Shown here piece by piece: positions 16,495-26,664 of a stretch of DNA of 31,598 nucleotides. The translations under genes were made by a program, and so were the position numbers. The notes under the pieces are model-generated. The model ran no database searches and had not been told where the DNA came from. It saw nothing but the letters and a program-made list of their open reading frames with translations. Positions within the stretch are counted from its first letter, which is position 1; each line of letters starts with the position of its first letter. The stretch is from Fomitopsis serialis (Eukaryota > Basidiomycota > Agaricomycetes > Polyporales > Fomitopsidaceae): NCBI RefSeq assembly GCF_022376445.1, contig NW_025955395.1, positions 1 through 31,598 of the forward strand, given 5' to 3'.

Positions 16495-16850
16495 CCGAGC
16501 TTCGGCCAAATCTTCGGCCCGAGAAAATGCCCAACTCTTCGGCCCGAGGCAGTACTCAAATCTTCGGCCCGAGAAAATGGTCAACTTTTCGGCCCGAGAC
16601 AATGCTTGCCCGGTCGGTGAAGCAAAAGCTCGGCCGGCAAAATGTCTGGCCACTTTCACCACCAAGCTTCGGCCAAAAATCTTCGGCCCGAGATAATCTG
16701 AAAATCTTCGGCCCGAGACAATCTGAACAATCTCGGCCCGGGGAAATCTGTGCCCGGTCGGCAAAGCAAAAGCTCGGCCGACGAAATGGCTGGCTGCTTT
16801 GGCCGAGTTTTGGCTGTACCCCCGGCCCGAGACATTGTATTTTCGGCCGG
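16495..16850. repeat. Middle array, right arm: TCGGCCCGAG repeats, expanded
   Basis: Mirror of the left middle array but about 150 bp longer. The extra stretch, roughly 16642-16795, repeats the CCCGGTCGGCAAAGCAAAAG-type unit and two further TCGGCCCGAGA copies, so a tandem duplication happened in one arm after the palindrome formed. Confidence 0.8.
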
Positions 16851-16859
16851 CAAAAGGTG

Positions 16860-17340
16860 AAAAATCCGGCCGGCCGGACCATTGACACTGACATTTCTAC
16901 TGGCCGGCCGGACCATTTGCAGTGGTGTATTGACTGACCGGCCGGACCATTTGCATTGCTGGGAATTGATTCCATGTGCTCCGGCCGGACCGTTGCAATG
17001 TGTACATTGCTCTGGCAGGAACTCCGGCCGGGCCGTTGCTAATGGCACCATGTTTATTGTATTTATTGACCGGCCGGAGCGTTTGCAATGTAGACTGCCC
17101 GGCCGCTCCGTTTAGCTCAGAAATCTGCCTGCTCCGGCCGGACTGTTGGAAAGAGGATGACCGGCCCACATACCCTCCGGCCGGACCGTTGCAATGTCTC
17201 GGGAAGGTTCCAGGGGAGGCCGGCCGCAACGCTGGAGACGGTGGATGACCAGCCGGCCATGCCCTCCGGCCGGAGCGTTGCAATGGCACCGTTGCAAACG
17301 TTCCGGCCGGACCCTGGGGCTGCTCCGGCCGGCCTCGGGT
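16860..17340. repeat. Outer array, right arm: CCGGCCGG / GTTGCAA repeats
   Basis: Mirrored counterpart of the left outer array, with about ten copies of (T)CCGGCCGGA followed by CCGTTGCAATG or a close variant, irregularly 40-80 bp apart. It is more diverged from the left array than the inner arms are from each other. Confidence 0.82.
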
Positions 17341-17387
17341 CAACGTTCCAAACGGGCAAATCTCACTCCGGGTCTACCGTTCCGAAC

Positions 17388-17902
17388 GGGTTAGACACAC
17401 TAAATAATGTGCGTGGCCGGACAGACGGAGCAGTCGTTCTTTACGCACTAGAATTGAATTGCATGTCAATTCATCCGAATGTACTGACCAAACTTCACTT
17501 ACATAGTCAAATAAAACTCCGAAATGCCTTCTCTGTAGGCACACCACGGTGACGTGATTGAGCTCGGGCCCCACTCGAAGACATGGTTGGGAGTGGTGAG
17601 CAGCGATTGCATACGTTGGGAGAGCAGGAGCGAGCAGCCGGAGCACTCGCGGATCCGGGCGAACCATGACAGTGAGGCAAGCAAGCTGAACAAGTAGTTT
17701 GGATTGTAAGCACGAGGGTTGTTGTGTAAGCGGCGCGTCCAAGTGTCAAGCAAGACGAGCTGTCCGCTGAAGTGTGAAGTCGCCGGAGGAGTGTAAAGCA
17801 GCGTCTCGCACGACAACGGCGGCGAAGTGGCGGTCACAAGCGCTCGCAAGCAAATCTAGCGGTTTCTCGAACGGCGGAATAGGATTATGTGGATACAATA
17901 TA
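17388..17902 (-). other. Gene-free stretch: probable 3' subterminal region of Plavaka copy 2
   Basis: 515 bp without a supported gene. On the - strand it is pyrimidine-rich with recurring CTTACA, CTTGCTTG and ACACTT words, as expected of the subterminal repeats of CACTA-type elements. CACTAAATAATGTG at about 17398 could be a terminus because it starts with CACTA, but no matching inverted end was found to the right of copy 2. Confidence 0.4.
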
Positions 17903-20900
17903 CTACCACAGTGTCTGATAAGCGTACATCCCAGCCCAGTTATTCAGTAAGAGTCTGTTTGCCTCGTCTAATACGTTCTCCGAGGTCCAATTTGGGGGCA
18001 CTGTACCTCGGGACCCGTCCGGGAAAGCGGGCACAAGCTGACATGACTGACGTATCTGTGAGAGCGGAATAATCTGCCCAGGCGGAAGGCCGTCAGAACG
18101 TAGAGGTGGTCGATTGACAGTGTACATGAGGTGGATGGGATCGGCGGCGCTGGCAAATCTGGAGTACCACTGGACGTAAGCCAGTGGTCCTTTGGGCCAC
18201 CATGAGGGTGAACATCCGCCGCCTTGGCGAGCGGGGAGCTTCTCAGGCAGCTTGAATATTACCTTCACTCTTCCTGCTCGTGTACCTACAGCATTCCTCG
18301 TGAGCGGCAGACCTGTGAGAATGGAACAGCTAATTTTACCTCTAACCCCTGTGGATTCCGCTTCCCCGTTCTCAAGAACGATGACGGTGTCAAACCGTCC
18401 CTTTCTTCCCTTAATAGCTGATCCGGGGATGGACTTGACGACGTCTTTCTCCTCTTTCCCGTCCGACAGCGAGATGGGACTGAGGCGGGCTTGGTGATAA
18501 ACGTCCAGACGATCGAACGGTAGCCACGTTCGCGACAGGTCTTGGCGGTTCAGTCGAAGTTCGGAAGGTTGTATGTCATTGATGAAGGCGGTCAACGCGG
18601 TCGAGAAACCAGGAGCATGGTGCCGCTCCTGGATACGATTTAGATGCTGCTGAGGGGCCGGAGGATACTTAGCTATCCTGACACTGTTCCCAATGTCAAC
18701 CACTTCTTCTGGATGAGAACCCGTTTCTGAGTCGTCAGAGTCGCCATCCGAGTCCTCCACTACCTCCTCCACCAGGCACTCCTTCTGAAACGCCTCGTAT
18801 GCGGCCATCTTCTCTCGACGGGTGATCCATTTCATCATTTGAGGGAACTCGTCCCTGTGGTTTGACGCGCGCCACGCCTTTTTGGCGAAGTCGATGTGGA
18901 GACGTCAAACATCTCGGTGTTGTAATTGTCGGTAGTGCCGAATTGGCGGATGGAATCCATGTAATGCAAGAGGGAGTGGAATTTCGGAATATTGATGTGG
19001 TCGCGGATCCCAAGCTTGATCAAGATGTCCTTATGCTTGTGGAACGTCTTCAGAGCGTCGGTCATATATCCTAGAGTGGTGTCGTCGTGAGTCGGGTACT
19101 GCGCTAGGTAGATGAAGTCGAGAATCGACCGGAAGGTGAGCATGACCGCCTTCGGTATCTTGCCAACAAGACAGGCTAGGAGGATGCGCGCCATTTCCTT
19201 CCTTTCCTTGCCTGACACCTGGGCGAGAGACGATATCCCGTTCTTGAAGTGCCGGATGCCGTACGCGCCTGGGAGACAACGGAGACGGTTGTCGAGCTCC
19301 TCCGGGCTGAGGAGATCCTGGCACCACGAGACCAGGTGTTTGAACACCCCCTGGTACAGCTGATGCAACACGTCCGGGGTGATGGACATGTGGATGTCAG
19401 TGTACGGCAGGTCTGTCCAGAATGGTGTCTTCACACCGCCGCTGACCTCTTGTTCCATGCACAGGGCGTCGGCGGCGGCGGGGGTGTTCCCCTCAGCTCG
19501 TGCCTCCCTGATGATGCGCTCCGTCTCCTCGGGGGTGCGCGGTTCCTTGAGGGCATCGTCTTGCAGCTTGTCCGCGGGGCACAGGCACTTTGGACAGGTG
19601 CCGTACTTCGAGCACGTCACCAGACACTGCTCGGGGTAGTCAGCAACGTAAGAAGCCAGGATGGGGTGAACGTGGCGGACGGAGCCGTCGCCTCCGGTGA
19701 CCTCGATACCATCCACGCCTGCTTGCACGAGAGGTTGAAGAATGATACGCATTGCCGCGTGAAAGAGTCTCTGACCCCTTGCCTTGCATTCCCGCTTGCC
19801 AAGCTGCTTCTTTCCGATCTTGGTCACAGGGAGATATCCCAATAGAATGCAGGCGTGTTCTGTTGGTTTGCGGCGGATCGCCCTAGGTATGTTGCCAAGA
19901 GTGAGATAGACCGGGTACGCCGCTTTGTTACCAGAGAACTGTGTGAGTTGCGTTTTGTCGGTGGAAATGATGACTGGGGCGACGGCATGGTCCCCAGGTA
20001 TTAGCTTCTATTGCCCACCCTTCAGAATCCCAAGTAGTATTAACAGGAATGGAGACTCACTTGTACCGCATTCCACCACAGTCCCGTCCACATCTCGGTG
20101 AAAATACGCTTGGTCCGGGACCGATCCGTGAAGACGCGCTTGGGCCGATACACGATGTACTTCGCGTACGAAGGGTTGCCAAGCAGCGCCTTGATTGCTT
20201 CAAGTATGTCTCTGTATCTGACCAGATGCTTCTCATCAGGCCGGTCAGGGAATGCCAGAGATGAAGTCTTCCAGGCTGCCCTGTCTGGGATGTCGTCGAT
20301 CTTCATGAAGAGCTCCCGTATGTCTTTGAATGTAAGACCCAGCTTGTCGACCACCTACAAGCATCCACTCTGAGTTGAGATTGATCCAGCAGAGAAATAC
20401 GGAGACGTACACCGGGTATGCTCAGAAACCGATTGATGGACTTCTGACCAACATCCTCACGAACAACCCACATAGCTACACGCCAGTCGAGCTCCGACGC
20501 GAAGGGCTTCCACTTCTTGTTCCGGTCCAGCTCCTTCTGAGACTGGTCTTCGTCCTTCTGAGACTGGTCTTCACCATCCACATCCATTCGGTCATCTTTG
20601 CCCGGATTTTCACCATCTTCATCTTCCCCGAAATACGCCCTCCACGTCTCCACTATACTCGTCTCCATCCGTATCACCCTGCCGGCAAGCTCGTCTTCAT
20701 CCTCTACTCTGGTGTTGTCGTCGTCATCCAAGGCTGGCCCGGGCGGCATTTGTAAAGGCTGGGCAGGGACGTGGCTCGTAGACGATGAGGTGGAAGCCTC
20801 GCCCTCATTTAAGATGGGTAAATCAGCTGCTGACGTGGGGACAACAAACCGGAACAGGTCCCTGGTCTCGAGCACGTCCCGGAAGTCCTCCACATCCACG

Positions 20901-21130
20901 TCCATGTCCACCGCGGGAGGAGCCTCCTCGTCCACCACTTCTGGCGCGTGACACCTTGGCTCCCGGTTCTTGCCCTTTCTGTACCACAGGCAAGATCGAG
21001 CCGTAGACAGATGGGCCATGAGGCCTGAAGCTGATTTGAGAGGTTTGTCGCAAGCAGGGCAAGTGTTGTCCTCCGCATTCCCGCGAGGAAAGTTCGTGGA
21101 ATGCGGTGATTTGGCTTTACCTCTGGCCAT
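17903..21130 (-). pseudogene. Plavaka-type (CACTA superfamily) transposase, copy 2, nearly intact
   Basis: About 1020 codons in four exons: 21130-20411, 20354-20061, 20007-18340 and 18285-17903, with introns 20355-20410, 20008-20060 and 18286-18339. The last is 54 bp, stop-free and in frame. ATG at 21130 (MARGKAKSPHS). An N-terminal zinc finger CPACDKPLKSASGLMAHL with a final Cys probably binds DNA. An acidic linker follows, then the Plavaka core: LLGNPSYAKYIVY, EMWTGLWW, VIISTDKTQLTQFSGN, DYPEQCLVTC, ITPDVLHQLYQGVFKH and DNYNTEMF. One base is missing between 18904 and 18905, at the codons after NYNTEMF: the frame continues as LHIDFAKKAWRASNH one register off. Otherwise it is complete, so a single event inactivates it, or it is a sequencing error. 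Confidence 0.87.
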
Positions 21131-22114
21131 GTTGGGTCGCGTTTCGTAGCTGTACAGAATGAATTAATAGTTTCTATCAATACCCCAGCCCGGTGACATG
21201 GGCTCGCTCACCAGTGTTATGAAGGGGTCAAGACCGCTCTCAAGGACAGCGCAGCGTATGTTCTCACTCTCGGAGCGCCCTGAAGTCGGTTGTGCCGGCG
21301 TCTGATCCCCATTCAGTCAGGTTATGAGGTAAAGTGACGGGCCATTTCCCAGGTCCTACCTCCCCGCTTTTTCTTCCATGTACTCATCTCCATATCATGC
21401 ACTTTGTTGCTATACTTGTCGTGTTTGAGTGAGCTCTAGCAACCCGCCGTCCTTGGTCAGTGCCTGTTACACTGGGGATGTAGTTGGCAGGTGGTGGGCC
21501 CGCAACTACAGCGGTGTCCTAACGTCCATACAGTACGTCAGTCTCTAACCATTCAACGAACTCACCCCATCGTGGCGAACGAGTGAGTGGTTGTGTTGTA
21601 TTATCCACGCTGAACTTGTGTCCATTGTTAGGAGCCGTATTGGGACTTGCCTTTTATGGCTTGTGCAATCCGTTGCACGGTCACTGTGGCATTCCCTTGA
21701 GGCTGAATTGGGGGTTCCCCTGGACTTCACAACCGGCATACCACTTGATTAGAATGCTTCTAGGGCTCATGTACAGTATTGTTATTACATTCCGTGTACT
21801 GGTGCGTGGTCATGACGTCTGCTGATACCCATGAGCTGACGGTTATTCTCAGTAGCATTATAGGACTTGCCTTTTACGGCTTGTGCGACGTGTTGCGCGT
21901 CATGCCGCCCCCCTTGTATCTGGGATGAACTCCCTGAACAACTGTCACAAAAGTACGTGCGATTTCAAGCATGGGACTGTTGAGCAGCGTACGTTTTGTT
22001 CATTATAGCAGAACAAGTGGAGGCCTCCCTGTCGGAGTTGCAGCCCGGCTGTTCCCATGAGCCACCAGAGTGGCTGACGAACGTCTGCTCCCAGGATCAA
22101 CATCGACGCTCAGT
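21131..22114. other. Gene-free interval with a duplicated 43-bp segment
   Basis: No gene supported. A segment GGACTTGCCTTTTAYGGCTTG plus about 20 diverged bases is found at 21643-21683 and 21863-21905, 220 bp apart in the same orientation. The 5' end of Plavaka copy 2 must lie somewhere here, but no terminal inverted repeat was recognised. Confidence 0.4.
21643..21905 (+). repeat. Direct repeat pair around GGACTTGCCTTTTAYGGC
   Basis: Two copies, starting at 21643 and 21863, share ACTTGCCTTTTA(T/C)GGCTTGTGC and then the related TTGCACGGTCA / TTGCGCGTCA. It is non-coding. It may be a subterminal repeat of an element or an old local duplication. Confidence 0.6.
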
Positions 22115-22925
22115 ATGCCTCGCAGCTACCATACCGCTATGCACCCCACCTGCCATTCTGATAGTGAATCAGAGCATGGCTCTATCGCCGACACTGCTCA
22201 CTCTGACCCACCTTCGGACGTGGACACTCAGCCCAGCACGCCGCCGGATCCTCAGCAGCTAGGGCAGGTCGCTATATACTCACCTGGTCGTTCCTTTACC
22301 GAGAACGACCGCGATCAACTCCCAGTGATCAAGTCCCTCGGGTACGGAGATGATGCCGTCACGGGTCGTTACGTTATCGACACTCTCACCGAAGTCGCCA
22401 TCCCGGAGAAGTTCTGGGATCTATTGAGGCGCACCTGCCCTGACCGTGAATACCTTGCCCTCCGCGGGTATTTCAAGATCGTATGGCAGCTACAGACGGA
22501 GTGGGTGGCTGTTGGTCGGAAGGGGTTCGTGACGAAGGTAAATCACACCCGCCCACATTCCGTTTTTGTTTTGATCGACCACGATTTCATTCAGTCCATT
22601 GAAGGGCTGAGCGATGCACAATTTCGGCTGATGCAGAAGACGCTGGAGCGAAGCTGGAAGTGGAAGTTGCGGAAAGGAGAGCTTAAGCACTGGATCTCGT
22701 TCCTGCGCTGCATGCGGTAAGTCATATAGGTCGTTCCCCTTCTGGATACTGACGATGACATGCCACAGCATCGATTTTTGGCCTGAGGAGGGTCTAGCAG
22801 TGGCCATTGCGCCGACGTTCGATGAAGACTTCACTTCACCTCTTGTGGGTGTCGTCGAGGTGATCATGAAACAGTGCGCATCAGGAAAAACCGCCCATTT
22901 GCCAAAGCACTCTGAGATACTCTGA
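22115..22925 (+). CDS. Unrecognised 3-exon protein, 233 aa
   Basis: I do not recognise the family. ATG at 22115 (MPRSYHTAMH); an in-frame TGA at 22058-22060 bounds the frame upstream. Exons 22115-22537, 22595-22716 and 22769-22925, with introns GTAAAT...TTCAG (57 bp) and GTAAGT...CACAG (52 bp). The spliced length is a whole number of codons. The first 65 residues are Ser/Pro/Asp-rich and disordered. The rest looks globular and helical, with RSFTENDRDQLPVIKSLGYG, IPEKFWDLLRRTCP, GYFKIVWQLQTEWV and RSWKWKLRKGELKHW. There is no signal peptide or membrane segment. It is the only plus-strand gene in the right part. It could be a host hypothetical or an accessory element gene. Confidence 0.7.
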
Positions 22926-23580
22926 GAGCGGCAAAAGTGTCACCAAGAAACAAAATGCTCATGGATTAAGCGGAGCAAGCCCAACTACTTTCTAAAGTAA
23001 GTCCCTTAATTGGAAGATTAGCGCCTCACCAGAAAGCTAGCAGAATTACTGATGAGACGTGCAAAGCGCTTGTGAGGGTTCCAATAGGCGCCCAAAAATC
23101 GTGGGGGCTTATTCTATGGCCGCTTGTCTGTGCTCTCATTTGCTCCAGAGTACGTTCCGACTAATTGAGAGATGTTTCTGTCGGTACCCATTTTGTAGCA
23201 CTGTTTCTTAGAGCTTATAAAGGTCTTCAGAGGCACTTAAAGGGGATCCCAGCGATTGTAAATCATCATATTCGGCATCGTACATTCGTGATACAACAAC
23301 AGAACCCGCAGCTGAGCGTACAGAAGAGGTATTGTGGCTGGGGAGATGATTATGTCAACGATACAAACTGAGACAGGGGCGCGCCCAAGGATACAGACAA
23401 GACAACGTATGAGTCGAGGAGAATGGCCGCCCAGATAAAATATTTACCGCCAACCAGCAAGGTCGTGGCCATCAGCTTAGTCTTACACCGCCTGTTGATG
23501 CTAGTTGAGCAGAGTCAATGGCAAACAATGCCATGGTGCACACCTCTGAGTATGCCACCCATGCGTCCTCTCCAACATCC
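22926..23580. other. Gene-free interval
   Basis: 655 bp between convergent genes. No supported ORF, repeat or element end was seen. Base composition is more AT-rich than in the genes on either side. Confidence 0.5.
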
Positions 23581-26360
23581 TCACGCTGGTGGTCCCCTCT
23601 GGGTGCTCGAGGATGGGCCGGCCTCCTCACTGGTGTTCTCAGATGACGCGCCCGCATTCTTCAGCCAGCGAGAGGCCAGAAGATCCATGTCGAGGTTGAG
23701 GTTGACACTGGGGCGCGGTCCTTCTGAGGCCTGCACGACTTCCGGCTCAGCGATCCTGGCAACAGTTCTGACCAGGGAATCCTTCAGTAATTCAGATATT
23801 TGAATAAAGGTATTGGGTATACCGTATGCCGTTGACCAGAGAGTTGTTCATGGATTTGACCAACTGGCTAATCCCCTCGTTGAAATTGGGATTCTTGGGA
23901 TCACCGTACCGTCGAAGCATGTCAATGCCAGCTTTGAAGCGATCGTGCCTGCAGATAAAAGCATCAGTATCAACTTTGAATGTTTGAACTGATGGCGGGC
24001 TGGACACACTCCGGAGCGTATGTCTTCTCGTCGAAGTTGATGGTGATGTTGCCTTTGAGGGCCTCCTCCAGAGTCACCAGTATCTGACAACATATAAATC
24101 AGACATTCACGGAGCATTCTGCAGACCACTTGGTTACTCACCGCGCTACACACGAGAGCAATCATGTTGCTGGACAAAGGGGCCTTGTTGAGATCGAATC
24201 GTTCACGATTCTCCGCTCGCAGCGCCTCAGGATTCTGTCCCAGCCACCAATGACGAGCTATTATTTCTGCAATGGCCTCGTTGTGGAACGGGGCGTCGCG
24301 TTCCGCCACCCACAGCTGTTCCATCATGATGTTAGCTTAGTTCTCTTGTCATCTAGATGGTCAGGTCTGCGCACCGATGGTTCAACATCAGGATCGGGCA
24401 TCTTGAGGTTGCCGTGGTGGAAAGTGTCCCCATCCTTGAGGAACCGAATACGCGCCTCCAAAGCGCTCTGTAGCTTATCGGCGCGAGCCACAGCATTCAG
24501 CCTTTCACCGTTGGGACCAAACTCAGACACCTTGATGGACAGGAACTCCTTTTCCACCACACGCTTGGCCTTCTGTTTCACCTCCTGACGGAACTGAGAC
24601 GCCAGCTTATAGACCTAAAGACGTGAAAGTGTCAACCCCCAGTCATTCAAAATAATGACATTACTTACCTTCTTCCGCAGCTCATTGTAAGTGGAGACCT
24701 GCCGCTTCATCTGCTTGTACCGCGCCTTGAACTTGGGTGTCTGATAGGCCTTGTGCTTGGCCGTGACCCTCTCGTACATCGACATGGGGGCGTCCAACTT
24801 GTCGATGACTGTGTCCTGGTGACGGGGCCACGCGTTCTCGAGACTCAGATACGCTTTGAACTCTATCTGCGCATGCTGCACGAAACTCCGGAACGGCTCC
24901 TGTTCGAGTTCAGCGAGTGCGTCCGCGGGGGCCTTTGACGCTTTCTTCTTGCCCAGAGTCTTACTCTTACCCTTAGCAGCCTTCCCCTTCGCATTCGCCT
25001 TCTCTGACTTGACGATGATCTGAAGACCTCAATTAGTGTTGTACTCCATAGACATTACCCACATACCTCGTCGCTGTCAGAGGCATGCTCCTCATGCTCG
25101 CCATCGTCGCTGTCTCCCTGATCCTCCTGCTCGGAGACGTGATAGGACTCGCTCTCATCCCCAGAGGCATCTTTCAGGGCGTGGCGAGTGGTGTTGGTTT
25201 TACTCTTAACCGCTCGTCGACGTGATGCTTCAGGGGCTCGCATTTCCTCAGTACATTGGCTGTGCCTACCAAGGAAGTTGGACTCACCTCCGTTCTCCTC
25301 CGAGTCCTCCATCTTCGAGTCCTCTGACAACTCATCCTTCTCGCTGTCCTCCTCACTCTGTACAGGTGCCGGTTTCTTCCCGCCCCGTGCTCCTGTATCT
25401 CAAGTGGCTGTTAGTTTCCGTTCAGACTGGTAAAATGAGGCTTGCTTACGCAGACGATCTATTAATGACTGCTCATCCTGAGGTAACGCAGCGATTGCCG
25501 GACGCGACTGAATAACAACCTCCACCTTCTTCTTTCCAGGTGATGAGGCTACCAGCAGTGGCGTACATTAGAGGCACACGTGGAAACACAGAAGTACTGA
25601 CGACTCACGCGATGTAGGAGAGCTACTATGCGCTGCAGGCTGGGACGCACTAGCCCCAACCAACTTACCGGGGCTCTGCACCTTGGTCTTCTTCTTGTCA
25701 GGCCGCTCGGGGGCTCGCGCGACAGGATCCGCGTCGTTGTCTTCCTGTTCGGATACCTGGTCGGCTTTCCTCTTGCGCGGCCTCGGGCGAGGCTTTGGCT
25801 TCGGGGGCGATGCAACTGTAATATTGTTAGACTCTCCGGGACAATCTCCACCATATACACACCTCTTCCCGTTGCTTTGCCCTTTCCCTTCGAAGCAGCG
25901 GGCGCATCACGATCAGAGGAGCTGGAATGTGGTTGCTCTTCCACCTCATCTTCTCCAAGCCCATCCTCATCCCCAGCTACAACCTCAGGTTCTTCATCGC
26001 CTTCAGCATCCTCATCCTCCTCCATCGCCGCCGCACTGTTCGCCTGTATGGCTGAAACGGTGTATAGTTAGCTGATCTATGTGGTAATCACTCATAACTT
26101 ACTTTGTAGACGCTCCTTCTCTGGGGCAGGACCCCCCTCATCTCAGCGAGCATCTTGCGAGCCTTGGAGGCGACCGTTTTCTCCGAGGCATCAGGGTTCG
26201 TCATTCTCACCAACTCCTTACAACGATTCAGAGCATCTCCTTCGTCCACTATTGCAGAGGCAGACGAAGTACCGGATTTCTTGGTAGCCTTGGGGGCAGC
26301 CTTGGTGCCGCTCTTCTTGTTGTCCCTCGAGGCAGTTGATCGCGTTCGACGAGTGGCCAT
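23581..26360 (-). CDS. DUF6532-like protein, 12 exons, 723 aa
   Basis: Exons on the minus strand: 26360-26103, 26043-25863, 25815-25609, 25548-25450, 25392-25288, 25236-25067, 25019-24669, 24614-24375, 24315-24142, 24083-24010, 23948-23837, 23781-23581. All junction phases close and the introns are 46-61 bp. The weaker splice sites are exon 8/9 (GTGCGC donor) and 11/12 (GTCAAC donor). The N-terminus is basic (MATRRTRSTASRDNKKSG). Residues 90-340 are a Glu/Asp/Ser and Lys/Arg-rich disordered linker with PKPKPRPRPRKRK. The C-terminal half is globular (KRQVSTYNELRKKVYKLASQ, FHNEAIAEIIARHWW, NMIALVCSA, INFDEKTYAPEHDRF). The layout, a FHNEAI..HW block then MIALV then F...Y...H, matches fungal DUF6532 proteins as I know them. 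Function unknown; the basic linker suggests a nuclear protein (inference). Confidence 0.75.
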
Positions 26361-26664
26361 GATTGTAAGAAAGCGAGAGGATGACAGAGCAGAGCGTGTC
26401 GACGTCAAGGAACAACAACGTCGCCAACGCGTCTTGCAGAAGATTTCGGAGATGCGGAGCTGCGCCGAACTCCGGGGCACTCTAATCCAACATTGCTAGT
26501 TCTTTCCAGTCCGGGGCGAAGACAACAGCAGGTATGAGATGAAGCTTTAGAATTGAAAAATACGATACTTGTTACATGGTAGGGATACAGTGGCAGTCCA
26601 CGTCAACTTCCATTGGAGTACATGCAGGTAGACGTAATCCGGGTGGCGCAGCACAGCGCTCATG
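26361..26664. other. Short intergenic gap
   Basis: 304 bp between two genes on the same strand. Nothing recognisable. It should hold the promoter of the DUF6532-like gene and the 3' end of the dioxygenase gene. Confidence 0.5.

Larger units (their letters stand above)
14447..17387. mobile_element. Large palindromic foldback element, non-autonomous
   Basis: Two inverted arms of about 1.25 and 1.36 kb around a 0.3-kb centre. Both ends carry GTTC-CG/GG-AACGGTA(A/G)ACCCGGAGTGAGAT as terminal inverted repeats. Outer arms are arrays with CCGGCCGG, middle arms are arrays of CTCGGGCCGA, and inner arms (15235-15600 against 16130-16500) are almost identical (one difference noticed). No transposase or other long gene is inside. 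It starts right after an alpha-COP exon residue, so it is inserted. No clear target duplication was found; the flanks ...TTTGAC and GGGTTAGAC are only partly alike. This fits the general description of foldback transposons; the family is not one I recognise. Confidence 0.8.

Noticed and set aside
14438..17396. Target duplication of the foldback element
   Set aside because: Flanks TTTGAC and TTAGAC match only 5 of 6 bases and sit at unequal distances from the ends; not convincing.
14434..17400. CRISPR array
   Set aside because: Repeats are GC-rich, irregular, partly inverted, without unique spacers of constant length, and the genome is eukaryotic.
17398..17411. CACTA terminus of Plavaka copy 2
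   Set aside because: The word CACTAAATAATGTG is suggestive, but no inverted partner was found right of 21130, so no terminal repeat was called.
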